Shown: in pieces, positions 26,760 to 35,286 of the stretch | Layout of the letters: each line of letters begins with the position of its first letter | Position numbering within the stretch: position 1 is the stretch's first letter | Translations under genes and position numbers: made by a program | Notes under the pieces: generated by a model | What the model was told of the DNA's origin: nothing | What the model saw: the letters and a program-made list of their open reading frames with translations, nothing else | Databases searched by the model: none | Assembly: GCA_947499005.1 (NCBI GenBank) | Contig: CANMML010000001.1 | Span: 248,001 to 312,000 of the forward strand | Direction: 5' to 3' | Length of the DNA stretch: 64,000 nt | Origin: an uncultured Aquimarina sp. | GTDB lineage: Bacteria > Bacteroidota > Bacteroidia > Flavobacteriales > Flavobacteriaceae

Positions 26760-27512
26760 ATGAGACAAAAAATTGTAGCAGGAAACTGGAAAATGAACAA
26801 AAACCTTGCGGAGACTAAAGCATTAATTAGTGATTTAAAAGCGGAGGAAAATACTTCGGGTGCACGTGTGATTATCACTCCATCATTTGTAAACTTGGCT
26901 TTAGCTGTTAGTGAAACTGAAGGTACTGCGATTGAAGTAGCTGCTCAAAACATGAGTCAGTATAATGCTGGTGCATATACAGGAGAAGTTTCGGCTGCGA
27001 TGTTGAAGAGTGCTGGAGTAAATGTTGTGATTTTAGGTCATAGTGAGCGTCGTGCTTATTATGGTGAAACAGATAGTCTTTTAGCTGAAAAGGTAGATAA
27101 AGCACTTGCAGAAGGAATGGAAGTGATCTTTTGTTTTGGAGAAGAGTTAGAAGAGCGTAAAGCAGACAAACATTATGATGTTGTGGCTTCTCAGATCTCA
27201 AATGCTTTATACCATTTAGGTGAAGATGCTTTTAAAAATATCATTTTAGCATACGAGCCAGTTTGGGCTATTGGTACAGGAGAGACTGCAACAGCAGAAC
27301 AAGCACAAGAAATGCACTTTTTTATCCGTAAAACGTTAGCAGATAAGTATAGTGCAGCATTAGCAGAGTCTGTTTCAATTTTATACGGAGGAAGTTGTAA
27401 GCCTTCAAATGCAGAAGAAATTTTTTCAAAAGAAGATGTAGATGGAGGGCTAATTGGAGGTGCTTCTTTAAAAGCTGCGGATTTCTTTGGAGTAGTTAAT
27501 GCTAATAAATAA
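26760..27512 (+). CDS. tpiA: Triose-phosphate isomerase
   Basis: Interconverts dihydroxyacetone phosphate and glyceraldehyde 3-phosphate in glycolysis and gluconeogenesis. The 250 residues show all key sites: VAGNWKMNKN (catalytic Lys near residue 12), ILGHSERRAYYGE (catalytic His near 95), the AYEPVWAIGTGETA loop with catalytic Glu near 168, and the phosphate loop ILYGGSCKPSNAEE. The ATG is 12 nt after the permease stop, so it is in the same operon. It ends at a long hairpin. In many relatives prmA and clpS follow tpiA; here they do not. Confidence 0.98.
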   Translation: MRQKIVAGNWKMNKNLAETKALISDLKAEENTSGARVIITPSFVNLALAVSETEGTAIEVAAQNMSQYNAGAYTGEVSAAMLKSAGVNVVILGHSERRAYYGETDSLLAEKVDKALAEGMEVIFCFGEELEERKADKHYDVVASQISNALYHLGEDAFKNIILAYEPVWAIGTGETATAEQAQEMHFFIRKTLADKYSAALAESVSILYGGSCKPSNAEEIFSKEDVDGGLIGGASLKAADFFGVVNANK

Positions 27513-27544
27513 TTTGTAAAGTTTTTTTAAACGTTATATAATAT

Positions 27545-27577
27545 AGAGGAAACTGAATCTCATGTTCAGTTTCCTCT
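27545..27577 (+). terminator. Hairpin terminator after tpiA
   Basis: A perfect 13-bp stem (AGAGGAAACTGAA / TTCAGTTTCCTCT) with a 7-nt loop, followed by a pyrimidine/T-rich tail (CTTTGTTTT), 32 nt after the tpiA stop. Confidence 0.8.
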
Positions 27578-27610
27578 CTTTGTTTTACAAAAAAGCTATC
27601 TTTATTTTCT

Positions 27611-28405
27611 ATGAAATGGATTTTAATCTTCATTTTGAATATTTTCATCTGTACTGCCTTTGCTCAATCAATAAGTGTGAAAGCAGTAGAAAGCTTTGTT
27701 TTTAAAAAAGAAAGCTATAAATCATTTGTAGGTGTAGATACTCAGTCTAATCTATATTTTACAAGAGGTCAAGAGATGATAAAGGTGTCGGGAGATCAAG
27801 AGTGGTCTTATACTAGTTTCGAATTAGGTTTTCCTTCTCATGTTTCATTATTAAATCCTTTGGAAGTATTAGTGTTTTATGAACAAGCAAATACTTTTGT
27901 TTTATTAGATCGTTTCTTAAGTGAGACAAATCGAATAAGATTGAATGACCTAAATACTCCCCAAAGTGCTCAGTTATTAACTAATGCTAAGAATGACGAA
28001 ATATGGCTGGTAGATAATTTTGATAACAAACTAAAGTTTATCAATTATATAAATGATTTGCGATCGGCAGTCTCGATTAATCTTCCAGAGCCAGTTTTAG
28101 ATTTACAAGCAAACTTTAATATTGCTTATTTAATGAGTGAGAATACTTTGTATCAATACGATACTTACGGGACTTTGCTACATGAAATAGAAATAGAGGT
28201 AGATTCAAAACTTATTTTAGGAAATCGTTTCTTAGTATTGAAAGACAATAAAGGATATCATTTGTATGATACAGAATTAACAAAAAAAGGAACTTTTTCA
28301 GTTCGAGAAAATAATACATTAGACTCTTACCTAAAGGACGAAAAATTTTATATTTTCGAAAATGATATTGTAACCATCTACCAATTAGAAATCATTAAAA
28401 AATAA
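27611..28405 (+). CDS. Secreted protein of unknown function, possibly beta-propeller-like
   Basis: A 264-residue protein with a clear signal peptide (MKWILIFILNIFICTAFAQS). The mature part alternates short strands with NLYFTRGQEMIKVSGD, NDEIWLVDNFDNKLKFIN and NIAYLMSENTLYQYDTYG, a spacing like blades of a WD40/PQQ-type propeller, although too short for seven blades. No catalytic residues or sorting tail. It ends 5 nt before the deoxynucleoside kinase gene, so the two are co-transcribed; I recall the same pairing in other Flavobacteriaceae, but the reason is unknown. Confidence 0.72.
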   Translation: MKWILIFILNIFICTAFAQSISVKAVESFVFKKESYKSFVGVDTQSNLYFTRGQEMIKVSGDQEWSYTSFELGFPSHVSLLNPLEVLVFYEQANTFVLLDRFLSETNRIRLNDLNTPQSAQLLTNAKNDEIWLVDNFDNKLKFINYINDLRSAVSINLPEPVLDLQANFNIAYLMSENTLYQYDTYGTLLHEIEIEVDSKLILGNRFLVLKDNKGYHLYDTELTKKGTFSVRENNTLDSYLKDEKFYIFENDIVTIYQLEIIKK

Positions 28406-28410
28406 GCTTT

Positions 28411-29025
28411 ATGCACATTGCAGTTGCCGGAAATATAGGTGCAGGAAAAACCAGTCTTACTCAATTGCTTGCTAAGCATTACAAGTGGAAACCATTGTAC
28501 GAAGATGTGTTGGAGAATCCTTATCTAGAAGATTTCTATAATTCGATGGAACGTTGGTCTTTTAACCTTCAGGTATATTTTTTGAATAGTCGTTTTCGTC
28601 AAATTATAGATATTCAAGCTTCGGGGAAACCGACGATCCAAGATAGAAGTATATATGAAGACGCATATATTTTTGCACCTAACTTGCATTCTATGGGATT
28701 GATGACAAATCGCGATTTTGAAAATTATCGTTCGTTATTCGATCTAATGGAAGAAGTGGTAAAGGGACCAGATTTATTAATTTATCTTAAAAGTAGTATT
28801 CCGAACTTAGTAGGACAGATTCATAAGCGTGGCCGTGATTATGAAAGTGGAATTTCAATTGATTATTTAAGTAAACTAAATGATCGTTATGAGGAGTGGA
28901 TTGCAGGTTATAACAAGGGAAAGTTACTAGTCATTGATGTTGATGATCTTAACTTTGTAGATAATCCAGAAGATTTAGGGGTAATTATCACTCGAATTGA
29001 TGCAGAATTGAACGGGCTTTTTTAA
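28411..29025 (+). CDS. Deoxynucleoside kinase
   Basis: Salvage kinase that phosphorylates deoxynucleosides with ATP. The 204 residues match the deoxyadenosine/deoxyguanosine kinase family: P-loop VAGNIGAGKTSLTQLLAKH at the N-terminus, substrate-site glutamate in LYEDVLENPYLEDFY, the DRS motif (IQDRSIYEDAYIFA near residue 75), and the lid arginines in HKRGRDYESGI. It is about the size of the Dictyostelium/Bacillus dGK/dAK enzymes. Which base it prefers cannot be told from sequence alone. Start ATG 28411, coupled to the upstream secreted protein. Confidence 0.92.
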   Translation: MHIAVAGNIGAGKTSLTQLLAKHYKWKPLYEDVLENPYLEDFYNSMERWSFNLQVYFLNSRFRQIIDIQASGKPTIQDRSIYEDAYIFAPNLHSMGLMTNRDFENYRSLFDLMEEVVKGPDLLIYLKSSIPNLVGQIHKRGRDYESGISIDYLSKLNDRYEEWIAGYNKGKLLVIDVDDLNFVDNPEDLGVIITRIDAELNGLF

Positions 29026-29051
29026 TAAGTTATTGTTACTATATATAAAAA

Positions 29052-29081
29052 GCCATGCTCTTTGATATCAAAGAGCATGGC
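29052..29081 (-). terminator. Perfect-palindrome terminator for the type IX cargo gene
   Basis: A perfect 30-bp palindrome (arm GCCATGCTCTTTGAT) lies 36 nt after the minus-strand stop. On the minus strand it is followed by TTTTTATATA; on the plus strand there is no T run, so it mainly serves the minus-strand gene. Confidence 0.8.
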
Positions 29082-29116
29082 CAAATCAATATTAAAAATG
29101 CTACGGCGGTTTATTG

Positions 29117-30109
29117 TTAGTATTTAACAATTTTTAAATTACCTATAGAGGTAGCAATAATGTAAATCCCGTCATTCAATCCAGCTAAAGAGATTACAGT
29201 ACCTTCTCCTTCAGCAACTGTACTTCCAGCAAGGTTGTAAACAGAGTATTCTGCTGAAGATTCTAGAGTTACTTCATCCGTACTTTCGTTATAGGAGTAA
29301 CTAGACAATTCGTTTGTTGAAAATGAATCTACTGATAATGCTGCATCTCGAGTAGCTTCATCTATAAAAACATCAACTCCAACTTGATTGTCATTTTGTG
29401 CGATTGCATTTATAAAAACAATAAGATCAGAAGAAACACTATCTTCTCCAGCAGTTACGAAACCTGTAGGAGTTGTGTAAGATATAGTAACAGATCCGTC
29501 AGGTGTTATACCTCCTAGTGATTCGATAGTTGGTTGAATAAAGTCTTGAAAAGGGGGAGCCCATCCAACTTGTATTGTGCTTTGATTATCGGTAACACCT
29601 ACATAAGATACCTCAAATGTAATCTCTTGTCCTTGGTAAAAACCAGCATCAATAAGATCAGAAATATTGTTGATAGTTACTGAGGGAGGTGTAGGTGGAG
29701 TCCCTGGATTTATAATTTCTGCATCAAAATTACCATTAACTATAACTGAAAATGAGGCATTGTGAGCAAAAGCAAGCACTTCTTTTTTCTCATCAGCAGC
29801 ATTAGAATCGCTTGGTATATCATTGGTAACCTGTAAGGTAACCATGATGGAACCTGTAGGGGGTGTGATTGGAACTTGTACAACATTTAATTGTACATCA
29901 TTCGGATTTAAAGCAACTAACAATGTAGATGCTTCTGCTGGGACATCTTCATAATCAACGTTCAATACGATGTCAATAGGACCTTCATTAGTATCCGGAT
30001 TCGGAGTAGTAATGGTCGCAAAGTCAGCTGCATTTGTTACAGTGACTGTTTGAGCAAAAATTGCTATTGAAGCAAAAAATGCTGTAATTAAAAGAATACT
30101 TTTTTTCAT
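29117..30109 (-). CDS. Secreted protein with type IX secretion C-terminal sorting domain
   Basis: A 330-residue exported protein: signal peptide MKKSILLITAFFASIAIFAQ, then two similar beta-sandwich-like parts (about 21-125 and 140-250) each holding a D-I-V/I-T-F-x-V-x-Y strand, e.g. DIVLNVDYEDVP and EITFEVSYVGVT, joined by a Pro-rich linker (NPGTPPTPPSV). The last 70 residues read YSVYNLAGSTVAEG, GLNDGIYIIATS and end LKIVKY, the pattern of a type A sorting domain (T9SS). It is therefore a probable SprA client and may be anchored or released at the cell surface. No enzyme motif; an adhesin or structural role is a guess. Confidence 0.82.
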   Translation of the reverse strand: MKKSILLITAFFASIAIFAQTVTVTNAADFATITTPNPDTNEGPIDIVLNVDYEDVPAEASTLLVALNPNDVQLNVVQVPITPPTGSIMVTLQVTNDIPSDSNAADEKKEVLAFAHNASFSVIVNGNFDAEIINPGTPPTPPSVTINNISDLIDAGFYQGQEITFEVSYVGVTDNQSTIQVGWAPPFQDFIQPTIESLGGITPDGSVTISYTTPTGFVTAGEDSVSSDLIVFINAIAQNDNQVGVDVFIDEATRDAALSVDSFSTNELSSYSYNESTDEVTLESSAEYSVYNLAGSTVAEGEGTVISLAGLNDGIYIIATSIGNLKIVKY

Positions 30110-30209
30110 AAGTTTTTATTTTAAGGTTTATGATTAACCCTAAGTTACTTTTTTTGTTTTAAGTTTTTGTTTAATTTATTTCAATACTATATCGTTTTCG
30201 ATAATAAAC

Positions 30210-30239
30210 AAAAAAAAGCGCTTAATTGCACTTTTTTTT
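30210..30239. terminator. Bidirectional-looking terminator downstream of waaA
   Basis: Stem AAAAAAAAG-GC / GC-CTTTTTTTT (one C-A mismatch) with a 6-nt loop. On the minus strand it lies 180 nt after the waaA stop and is followed by T. The rest of 30110-30419 is AT-rich and shows no gene. Confidence 0.7.
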
Positions 30240-30419
30240 AAGAAGTTATTAGGATAAGTATTATTAATATGGTTTTTTTAATACCTATATTTTGTTAAAT
30301 TGTTACTTTTTAAGTCTGTTTTATGATGTTTGAATAATGTTGGTGTGGGTTACGTGATTTGTATAAAATTGTACATTGAATAATGCTGTTGTTTTTTGAT
30401 ATGAAGGTAAGTTTCTAAT

Positions 30420-31646
30420 TTAGAGTTTTTTTGATATGATTTTTGCTGTTATATACTCTGTTGCACCAGTATTATCATTTATAAAATTGGATGTGATTTT
30501 AGATATTGAATTCCTTTTTTCAGGATTGTTAATTAACGCTTCTATCGTAGTTCGAAAAGATTCAGAATCACTAATTTTTATTAAGCCTCCTTTAGTTTCT
30601 AAATTTTGTGCCTCTGGGAACTTCTCTGTGTTTTTACCTGTAATAATCGGCATTCCGAATACAGCAGCTTCTAAAATATTGTGAAGACCTGTTGTGCCAA
30701 CTGCACCGCCGATATAAGCGATATCAGCATAACTGTAGATTTTGGTGAGAAAACCGATAGCATCTACAATCAATACTCTGTCATTATTATTAATAGCTTT
30801 AGAATAGATAGAGGTAGGAACTGATAATTTAGAAGCTAATGCTTCAATCTTTTCAAGTTTAATCTCGTGTGGAGCAATGATAAAGCAAATATTGTCTTTA
30901 GAGTTATTAATGGTTTCGATAAAAGCCGTTTCGCAATCAGGCCAAGTACTTCCTAATACTATTGCTAAACGATCTTTTTTGAAGTTAGCAATAAAGTCCA
31001 ATTCATTATTCATAGACAGTTGCCTGTGTACTCGGTCAAATCTAGTGTCGCCACTAATAGTAATGTTTGTAAAGCCATGTTGCTTTAATAATTGAGCTGA
31101 AATTTCATTTTGGACAAAAAAATGAGAGACAAAATTCAATGTTTTTTTGAGAAATCCTCCATACCATTTAAACAGCGCTTGGTTCTGCCTAAAAGAAGCG
31201 GATACCATATATATGGATATATTGTTTTTGTTTAGTTGTGAGAAGTAGTTTCTCCAAAATTCGTATTTGATAAATAAAGCTGCTTTGGGTTGTATGTGCT
31301 GGACAACAAATCGAGCATTTTTAGGGGTGTCAATGGGTAAGTAAAAAGCACAGTCAATAAGGTGATGTTTTTTCTTTTGTTCATACCCTGAAGGAGAAAA
31401 AAAGCTAACAGCGATTTTGTATTGTTGTTTCAGTTTTTCGATAACAGGTACAGCTTGTTCGTATTCACCTAAAGAAGCACAGTGAAACCATAACCATTCA
31501 TCTTTAGAAAAGTCTATATTCTTTAAGATTTTGTTTGTTTGTTTTCTTCCTTCTACAAAGAGTTTCATTTTAGGAGAAACTAGCTTTAATAAAGGGAATA
31601 ACAATTCAAAAAAATATGAAAGTATGTTGTATAAGAATGCTTGCAT
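30420..31646 (-). CDS. waaA: 3-deoxy-D-manno-octulosonic acid (Kdo) transferase
   Basis: Adds Kdo from CMP-Kdo to lipid A precursor at the inner membrane in lipopolysaccharide synthesis. With start ATG 31646 (MQAFLYNILSYFFELLFPLL) the protein has 408 residues and begins with the usual membrane-anchor segment. Key features: the acceptor-domain Glu in WFHCASLGEYEQA (near residue 55), GSTWPDCETAF (near 232), and the donor site YIGGAVGTTGLHNILEAAVFG followed by GKNTEKFPEA near 315-345. A longer frame begins at TTG 31685 but adds 13 residues with no family support. It is divergent from the aminotransferase gene. Confidence 0.95.
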   Translation of the reverse strand: MQAFLYNILSYFFELLFPLLKLVSPKMKLFVEGRKQTNKILKNIDFSKDEWLWFHCASLGEYEQAVPVIEKLKQQYKIAVSFFSPSGYEQKKKHHLIDCAFYLPIDTPKNARFVVQHIQPKAALFIKYEFWRNYFSQLNKNNISIYMVSASFRQNQALFKWYGGFLKKTLNFVSHFFVQNEISAQLLKQHGFTNITISGDTRFDRVHRQLSMNNELDFIANFKKDRLAIVLGSTWPDCETAFIETINNSKDNICFIIAPHEIKLEKIEALASKLSVPTSIYSKAINNNDRVLIVDAIGFLTKIYSYADIAYIGGAVGTTGLHNILEAAVFGMPIITGKNTEKFPEAQNLETKGGLIKISDSESFRTTIEALINNPEKRNSISKITSNFINDNTGATEYITAKIISKKL

Positions 31647-31748
31647 GTTAATGTGTAATCTTTTAGAAGCAAGTAAGAAGTTCAAAATGATTCTCTTTTC
31701 TAGTTACGAAAATACCTAGAATCTTCAATAACTCCATTCAACTTTTTG

Positions 31749-31756
31749 TACTTTTG
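31749..31756 (+). promoter_or_regulatory. Promoter -7 box for the sugar aminotransferase gene
   Basis: TACTTTTG matches TAnnTTTG and lies 54 nt before ATG 31811. The TTG inside this box (31754) is the first in-frame start candidate of the gene; the box shows that it is unlikely to be used. No -33 box. Confidence 0.55.
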
Positions 31757-31810
31757 AACACTATCGATTTTCTTAGGATTGATAGGCTTCAAATTACAAA
31801 TACGCATTAC

Positions 31811-32965
31811 ATGAAAAAAATTCAAATGGTTGACCTTCAGGGGCAGTACCAAGGGATTAAAGAAATAGTAGATACTTCCATATCAGAGATTTTAGAAAGT
31901 GCAGCTTTTATCAATGGTCCTTATGTTCATAAATTTCAAGAAGCATTAGAAAATTATCTAGGTGTAAAACATGTGATTCCATGTGCTAATGGTACCGATG
32001 CTTTGCAAATCGCAATGATGGGGTTAGGGTTGCAACCAGGAGATGAAGTAATAACTGCTGATTTTACATTTGCCGCTACGGTAGAAGTTATTGGTTTACT
32101 TAGATTAACTCCTGTACTTGTAGATGTCGAGCCAGATACATTTAATATTGATCCAAAAGCAATAGAAAAAGCAATTACTCTTAAAACTAAGGCAATAGTG
32201 CCTGTTCATTTATTTGGTCAAGCAGCAAATATGGATGCTATTCTAGAAATAGCTCAAAAGCATAATTTGTATGTGATTGAAGATAATGCTCAGGGTATTG
32301 GAGCCACTTATACTTTTAAGAATGGAGAGAAAAAGAAAACAGGAAACTTAGGACATATAGCCTCTACTTCTTTTTTTCCTTCTAAAAATTTAGGTTGCTA
32401 TGGAGATGGAGGAGCTATTTTTACAAATGATGATGATTTAGCACATACCATTCGCGGTATTGTAAACCATGGAATGTATAAACGTTATCATCATGATGTG
32501 GTAGGAGTTAATTCCCGTTTAGATTCGATACAGGCAGCGGTTTTATTGGCTAAATTGCCAAAATTAGATAGCTATAACACTGCTCGAAGAAACGCTGCGA
32601 GAAAGTACAATGAGGCTTTTAAAGAGGTCTCATCGATTATTACTCCGGTTACGAATAAAACATGTAACGATATTTGTGATACTTGTGATTGTCACGTATT
32701 TCATCAATATACTTTAAAGGTGAATGGTGTAGATCGCAATGATTTGGTAGCACATTTACAAAGCAAAGGGATTCCTTGTGGAGTGTATTATCCTATTCCA
32801 TTACACTTACAAAAAGCATATGTAGATGAACGTTATAATGAAGAAGATTTCCCTGTAACGAATCAATTAATAAAAGAGGTTATTTCACTGCCAATGCATA
32901 CCGAACTTACAGACGATCAAATTGATTTTATAACAGCTTCTGTTATTGAGTTTGTTAATAAATAA
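31811..32965 (+). CDS. DegT/DnrJ/EryC1/StrS-family sugar aminotransferase
   Basis: PLP-dependent aminotransferase that makes an amino sugar nucleotide, most likely for surface polysaccharide. From ATG 31811 (MKKIQMVDLQGQYQGIKE) it has 384 residues, the family length. Visible sites: PCANGTDALQIAM (phosphate contact), IEDNAQGIGATY (Asp binding the pyridine ring, with the family's A-Q), the PLP lysine in STSFFPSKNLGCYGDGGAI, and GVNSRLDSIQAAVL. It carries the insert NKTCNDICDTCDCHVFHQY with four clustered Cys, found in the WbpE-like group. The gene is 10 nt upstream of the patatin gene. Confidence 0.92.
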   Translation: MKKIQMVDLQGQYQGIKEIVDTSISEILESAAFINGPYVHKFQEALENYLGVKHVIPCANGTDALQIAMMGLGLQPGDEVITADFTFAATVEVIGLLRLTPVLVDVEPDTFNIDPKAIEKAITLKTKAIVPVHLFGQAANMDAILEIAQKHNLYVIEDNAQGIGATYTFKNGEKKKTGNLGHIASTSFFPSKNLGCYGDGGAIFTNDDDLAHTIRGIVNHGMYKRYHHDVVGVNSRLDSIQAAVLLAKLPKLDSYNTARRNAARKYNEAFKEVSSIITPVTNKTCNDICDTCDCHVFHQYTLKVNGVDRNDLVAHLQSKGIPCGVYYPIPLHLQKAYVDERYNEEDFPVTNQLIKEVISLPMHTELTDDQIDFITASVIEFVNK

Positions 32966-32975
32966 ATTATAATTA

Positions 32976-33734
32976 ATGATCCCTGTAAAAAAGGTAGGAG
33001 TAGCACTTGGAGGTGGAGCTGTATTAGGAGCAGCGCATATCGGGGTGCTTAGAGCTCTGGAAGAATTTGATGTAGAGATCAGTTATATTACAGGTACTAG
33101 TATTGGATCTCTAATTGCTTCTTTATATGCATTTGGAATTGAAGTTGATAAGATTGAAGAAATTGCTAAGAACTTGAGTTGGCTGGATATTACGAAAATA
33201 TCATTGTCAAAATATGGTTTGTTGTCCAATAGAAAGTTAAAAAACTTGTTGGACAAGCATATTGGTAAGAAGCGTATAGAGGAATCGAACATTCCTTTAG
33301 CGATGATTGCTACAGATATTTCCAGTGGAGAAAAAGTAGTGCTTGATTCAGGATTTGTTGCTGATGCTGTAATGGCGAGTACTTGTATTCCAGGTGTTTT
33401 TAAGCCTGTAGAAATAAATGATAGAATGCTTGTGGATGGAGGGATTGTTGAAAATGTTCCTGTAAAGTCACTAAAAGAGATCGGCGCTGAATTTATAATA
33501 GGGGTTGATCTGAATCCAATTCATTCTTCGGGAAAACCTAATAATATTATAGACGTTATTCTCAATAGTTTTCATTATAGTATCAAGCAAACAGTAAATC
33601 TTCAAATTAATACTTCGGATATTTTAATTAAACCAGACTTATCAAGTTTTAATTTATCCAATACCAATCAAATCGAAAAATTGATCGAACAGGGATATCA
33701 AGATGCTAAGAAGGCGTTAAAAGTGTTGGTGTAG
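32976..33734 (+). CDS. Patatin-like phospholipase (RssA-like)
   Basis: Probable lipid acyl hydrolase of the patatin family, cytoplasmic or membrane-associated. The 252 residues contain the oxyanion loop VALGGGAVLGAAHIGVL at the N-terminus, the nucleophile motif ITGTSIGSLIASLYAFG (Ser near residue 43), and the catalytic Asp in LVDGGIVENVPV (near 156). Length and order match the short E. coli RssA/YlbK group. No signal peptide. It follows the aminotransferase by 10 nt, so they share a transcript, although no functional link is evident. Substrate unknown. Confidence 0.92.
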   Translation: MIPVKKVGVALGGGAVLGAAHIGVLRALEEFDVEISYITGTSIGSLIASLYAFGIEVDKIEEIAKNLSWLDITKISLSKYGLLSNRKLKNLLDKHIGKKRIEESNIPLAMIATDISSGEKVVLDSGFVADAVMASTCIPGVFKPVEINDRMLVDGGIVENVPVKSLKEIGAEFIIGVDLNPIHSSGKPNNIIDVILNSFHYSIKQTVNLQINTSDILIKPDLSSFNLSNTNQIEKLIEQGYQDAKKALKVLV

Positions 33735-33823
33735 TTGGTTTTTAGTAGCAATTGACTTGGGTTGTGAACAGAGCAATTTCATTTAAAATAAATTACTTTT
33801 ATTAAAAAAGATCTTTAAAATTT

Positions 33824-33903
33824 CGTCATGCTGAATTTATTTCAGCATCTCAAGAGTTTTTTCTTATTGCAGGGGGGGGGGCTGAAATAAATTCAGCATG
33901 ACG
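33824..33903. repeat. REP-type palindrome with perfect 23-bp arms and a G10 run
   Basis: Perfect inverted repeat: 33824-33846 (CGTCATGCTGAATTTATTTC then AGC) and 33881-33903. The loop reads ATCTCAAGAG... and ends in a run of G; with the first G of the right arm there are ten G (33872-33881). GTCATGCTGAA.TT.TTTCAGCATCTCA is a very common Bacteroidota intergenic repeat. It lies after the patatin gene and may also protect or end its transcript. The rest of 33735-34033 looks empty. Confidence 0.88.
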
Positions 33904-34033
33904 CCCAAAAAAAGATATGATTTCTTTAAGAAAAAGTTAAATGGAATTACACTGTTAGAGTTATGATTCGTGTAAACTAAATGGTTTTGAAATTATAACT
34001 ATCTTGAGAAGAGTATATAGAATAACCTAGATT

Positions 34034-34330
34034 ATGAAACCTATGACTTTTATTATTATTCTAGCTGTAGCAATTGCTGTTGTATTCTTTGTAAAAACCA
34101 ATAATAAAGATAATGCAGTGAGAAAAGATGCGAAGCCAGTAGAAGCAATAGTGTCAAAATTAAGATGCGAACAACGTTTAAAAGGAGATAAGAGTCTTGT
34201 TGTTATAGAATATAAAGGAAAGTCATATTCTGTTTTTACTTCAGAGAAAAAATGCTATCAATTTCAATTGAATCAGCAAATAGAAGTTTTCTATTCTAAA
34301 AAGTATGATAAGTTGTTTTTGGAATTATAA
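34034..34330 (+). CDS. Small single-pass membrane protein, unknown function
   Basis: A 98-residue protein with one N-terminal helix (MTFIIILAVAIAVVFFV) that may be an uncleaved anchor, a Lys/Asp-rich linker, and a small beta domain (VEAIVSKLRCEQRLKGD, LVVIEYKGKSYSVFTSEKKC, IEVFYSKKYDKLFLEL) with two Cys that could form a disulfide outside the membrane. I do not recognise the family. It is a lone gene with its own terminator, convergent with fabD. Confidence 0.6.
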   Translation: MKPMTFIIILAVAIAVVFFVKTNNKDNAVRKDAKPVEAIVSKLRCEQRLKGDKSLVVIEYKGKSYSVFTSEKKCYQFQLNQQIEVFYSKKYDKLFLEL

Positions 34331-34331
34331 T

Positions 34332-34376
34332 AAAAAAACAAAAGAAGATTATTAAATAACCCTCTTTTGTTTTTTT
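34332..34376. terminator. Bidirectional terminator between small membrane protein and fabD
   Basis: A 14-bp stem (AAAAAAACAAAAGA / TCTTTTGTTTTTTT) with a 17-nt loop; the arms supply T on both strands between the two convergent genes. Confidence 0.75.
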
Positions 34377-34384
34377 GTAGTTTC

Positions 34385-35266
34385 TTAAATAGCAGCTCCA
34401 GCAACCTCTGTTGCACGATTGATCTTTTTAATTAACCCTTGTAAAACCTTTCCAGGCCCAACCTCTGTAAACAAAGTAGCACCATCGGCTAGCATTTGCT
34501 GTACGCTTTGTGTCCATTTTACAGGAGCGGTTAATTGCGCGATCAAATTCTTTTTGATTTCTTCTGCATCCGTAACAGCCGTTGTAGGGACATTTTGATA
34601 TATTGGGCAAGTAGGTGTGCTAAATGTAGTTGCTTCAATAGCGGCAGCTAATTCTTCCCCTGCAGGTGCCATAAATGGTGAGTGAAACCCTCCACTTACA
34701 GGTAATACTAATGCTCTACGCGCTCCTTTTTCTTTAGCAATTTCACATGCTTTTTCGATAGCTTCTACACTTCCTGAAATTACTAATTGTCCTGGGCAGT
34801 TATAGTTTGCAGGAACTACATCTTCACCAACTTCTTCGCATATAGCTTCAACAGCAGCATCTTCTAATCCTAGAACGGCAGCCATAGTCGATTTAGATAG
34901 TTCGCAAGCTTTTTGCATAGCCAATGCACGCTTAGAAACTAAAGTTAATCCATCTTCAAAAGATAAAACATCATTAGCAACTAATGCAGAGAACTCTCCC
35001 AATGAATGACCTGCTACCATTTCTGGTTTAAAATCATCACCTAATACTTTGCTTAAGATTACAGAATGTAAAAAGATAGCAGGTTGGGTAACCTTGGTTT
35101 CTTTTAGTTGTTCTGCTGTTCCTTCGAACATGATATCTGTAATTGAAAAGCCTAATATTTCATTGGCTTTATCAAATAAGTCTTTTGCTATTTCTGAAGT
35201 TTCGTAAAGGTCTTTACCCATGCCCACAAACTGAGCACCTTGACCAGGAAAAACATATGCTTTCAT
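34385..35266 (-). CDS. fabD: Malonyl-CoA:acyl carrier protein transacylase
   Basis: Loads malonate on acyl carrier protein for fatty acid elongation, in the cytoplasm. From ATG 35266 (MKAYVFPGQGAQFVGMG) the protein has 293 residues, the normal length. Sites: FPGQGAQ, the nucleophile Ser in VAGHSLGEFSALVA (near residue 91), the conserved Arg in SKRALAMQ, and His in VSGGFHSPFMAPA (near 197). The longer frame from TTG 35317 runs through the -33 promoter box and is rejected. A full consensus promoter lies just upstream. Confidence 0.97.
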   Translation of the reverse strand: MKAYVFPGQGAQFVGMGKDLYETSEIAKDLFDKANEILGFSITDIMFEGTAEQLKETKVTQPAIFLHSVILSKVLGDDFKPEMVAGHSLGEFSALVANDVLSFEDGLTLVSKRALAMQKACELSKSTMAAVLGLEDAAVEAICEEVGEDVVPANYNCPGQLVISGSVEAIEKACEIAKEKGARRALVLPVSGGFHSPFMAPAGEELAAAIEATTFSTPTCPIYQNVPTTAVTDAEEIKKNLIAQLTAPVKWTQSVQQMLADGATLFTEVGPGKVLQGLIKKINRATEVAGAAI

Positions 35267-35286
35267 AGTATTACTAATTTGGAAGG

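Noticed and set aside
27545-27577. Tpi hairpin as a riboswitch
   Set aside because: It is a simple perfect stem after a stop codon with a pyrimidine tail, fully explained as a terminator.
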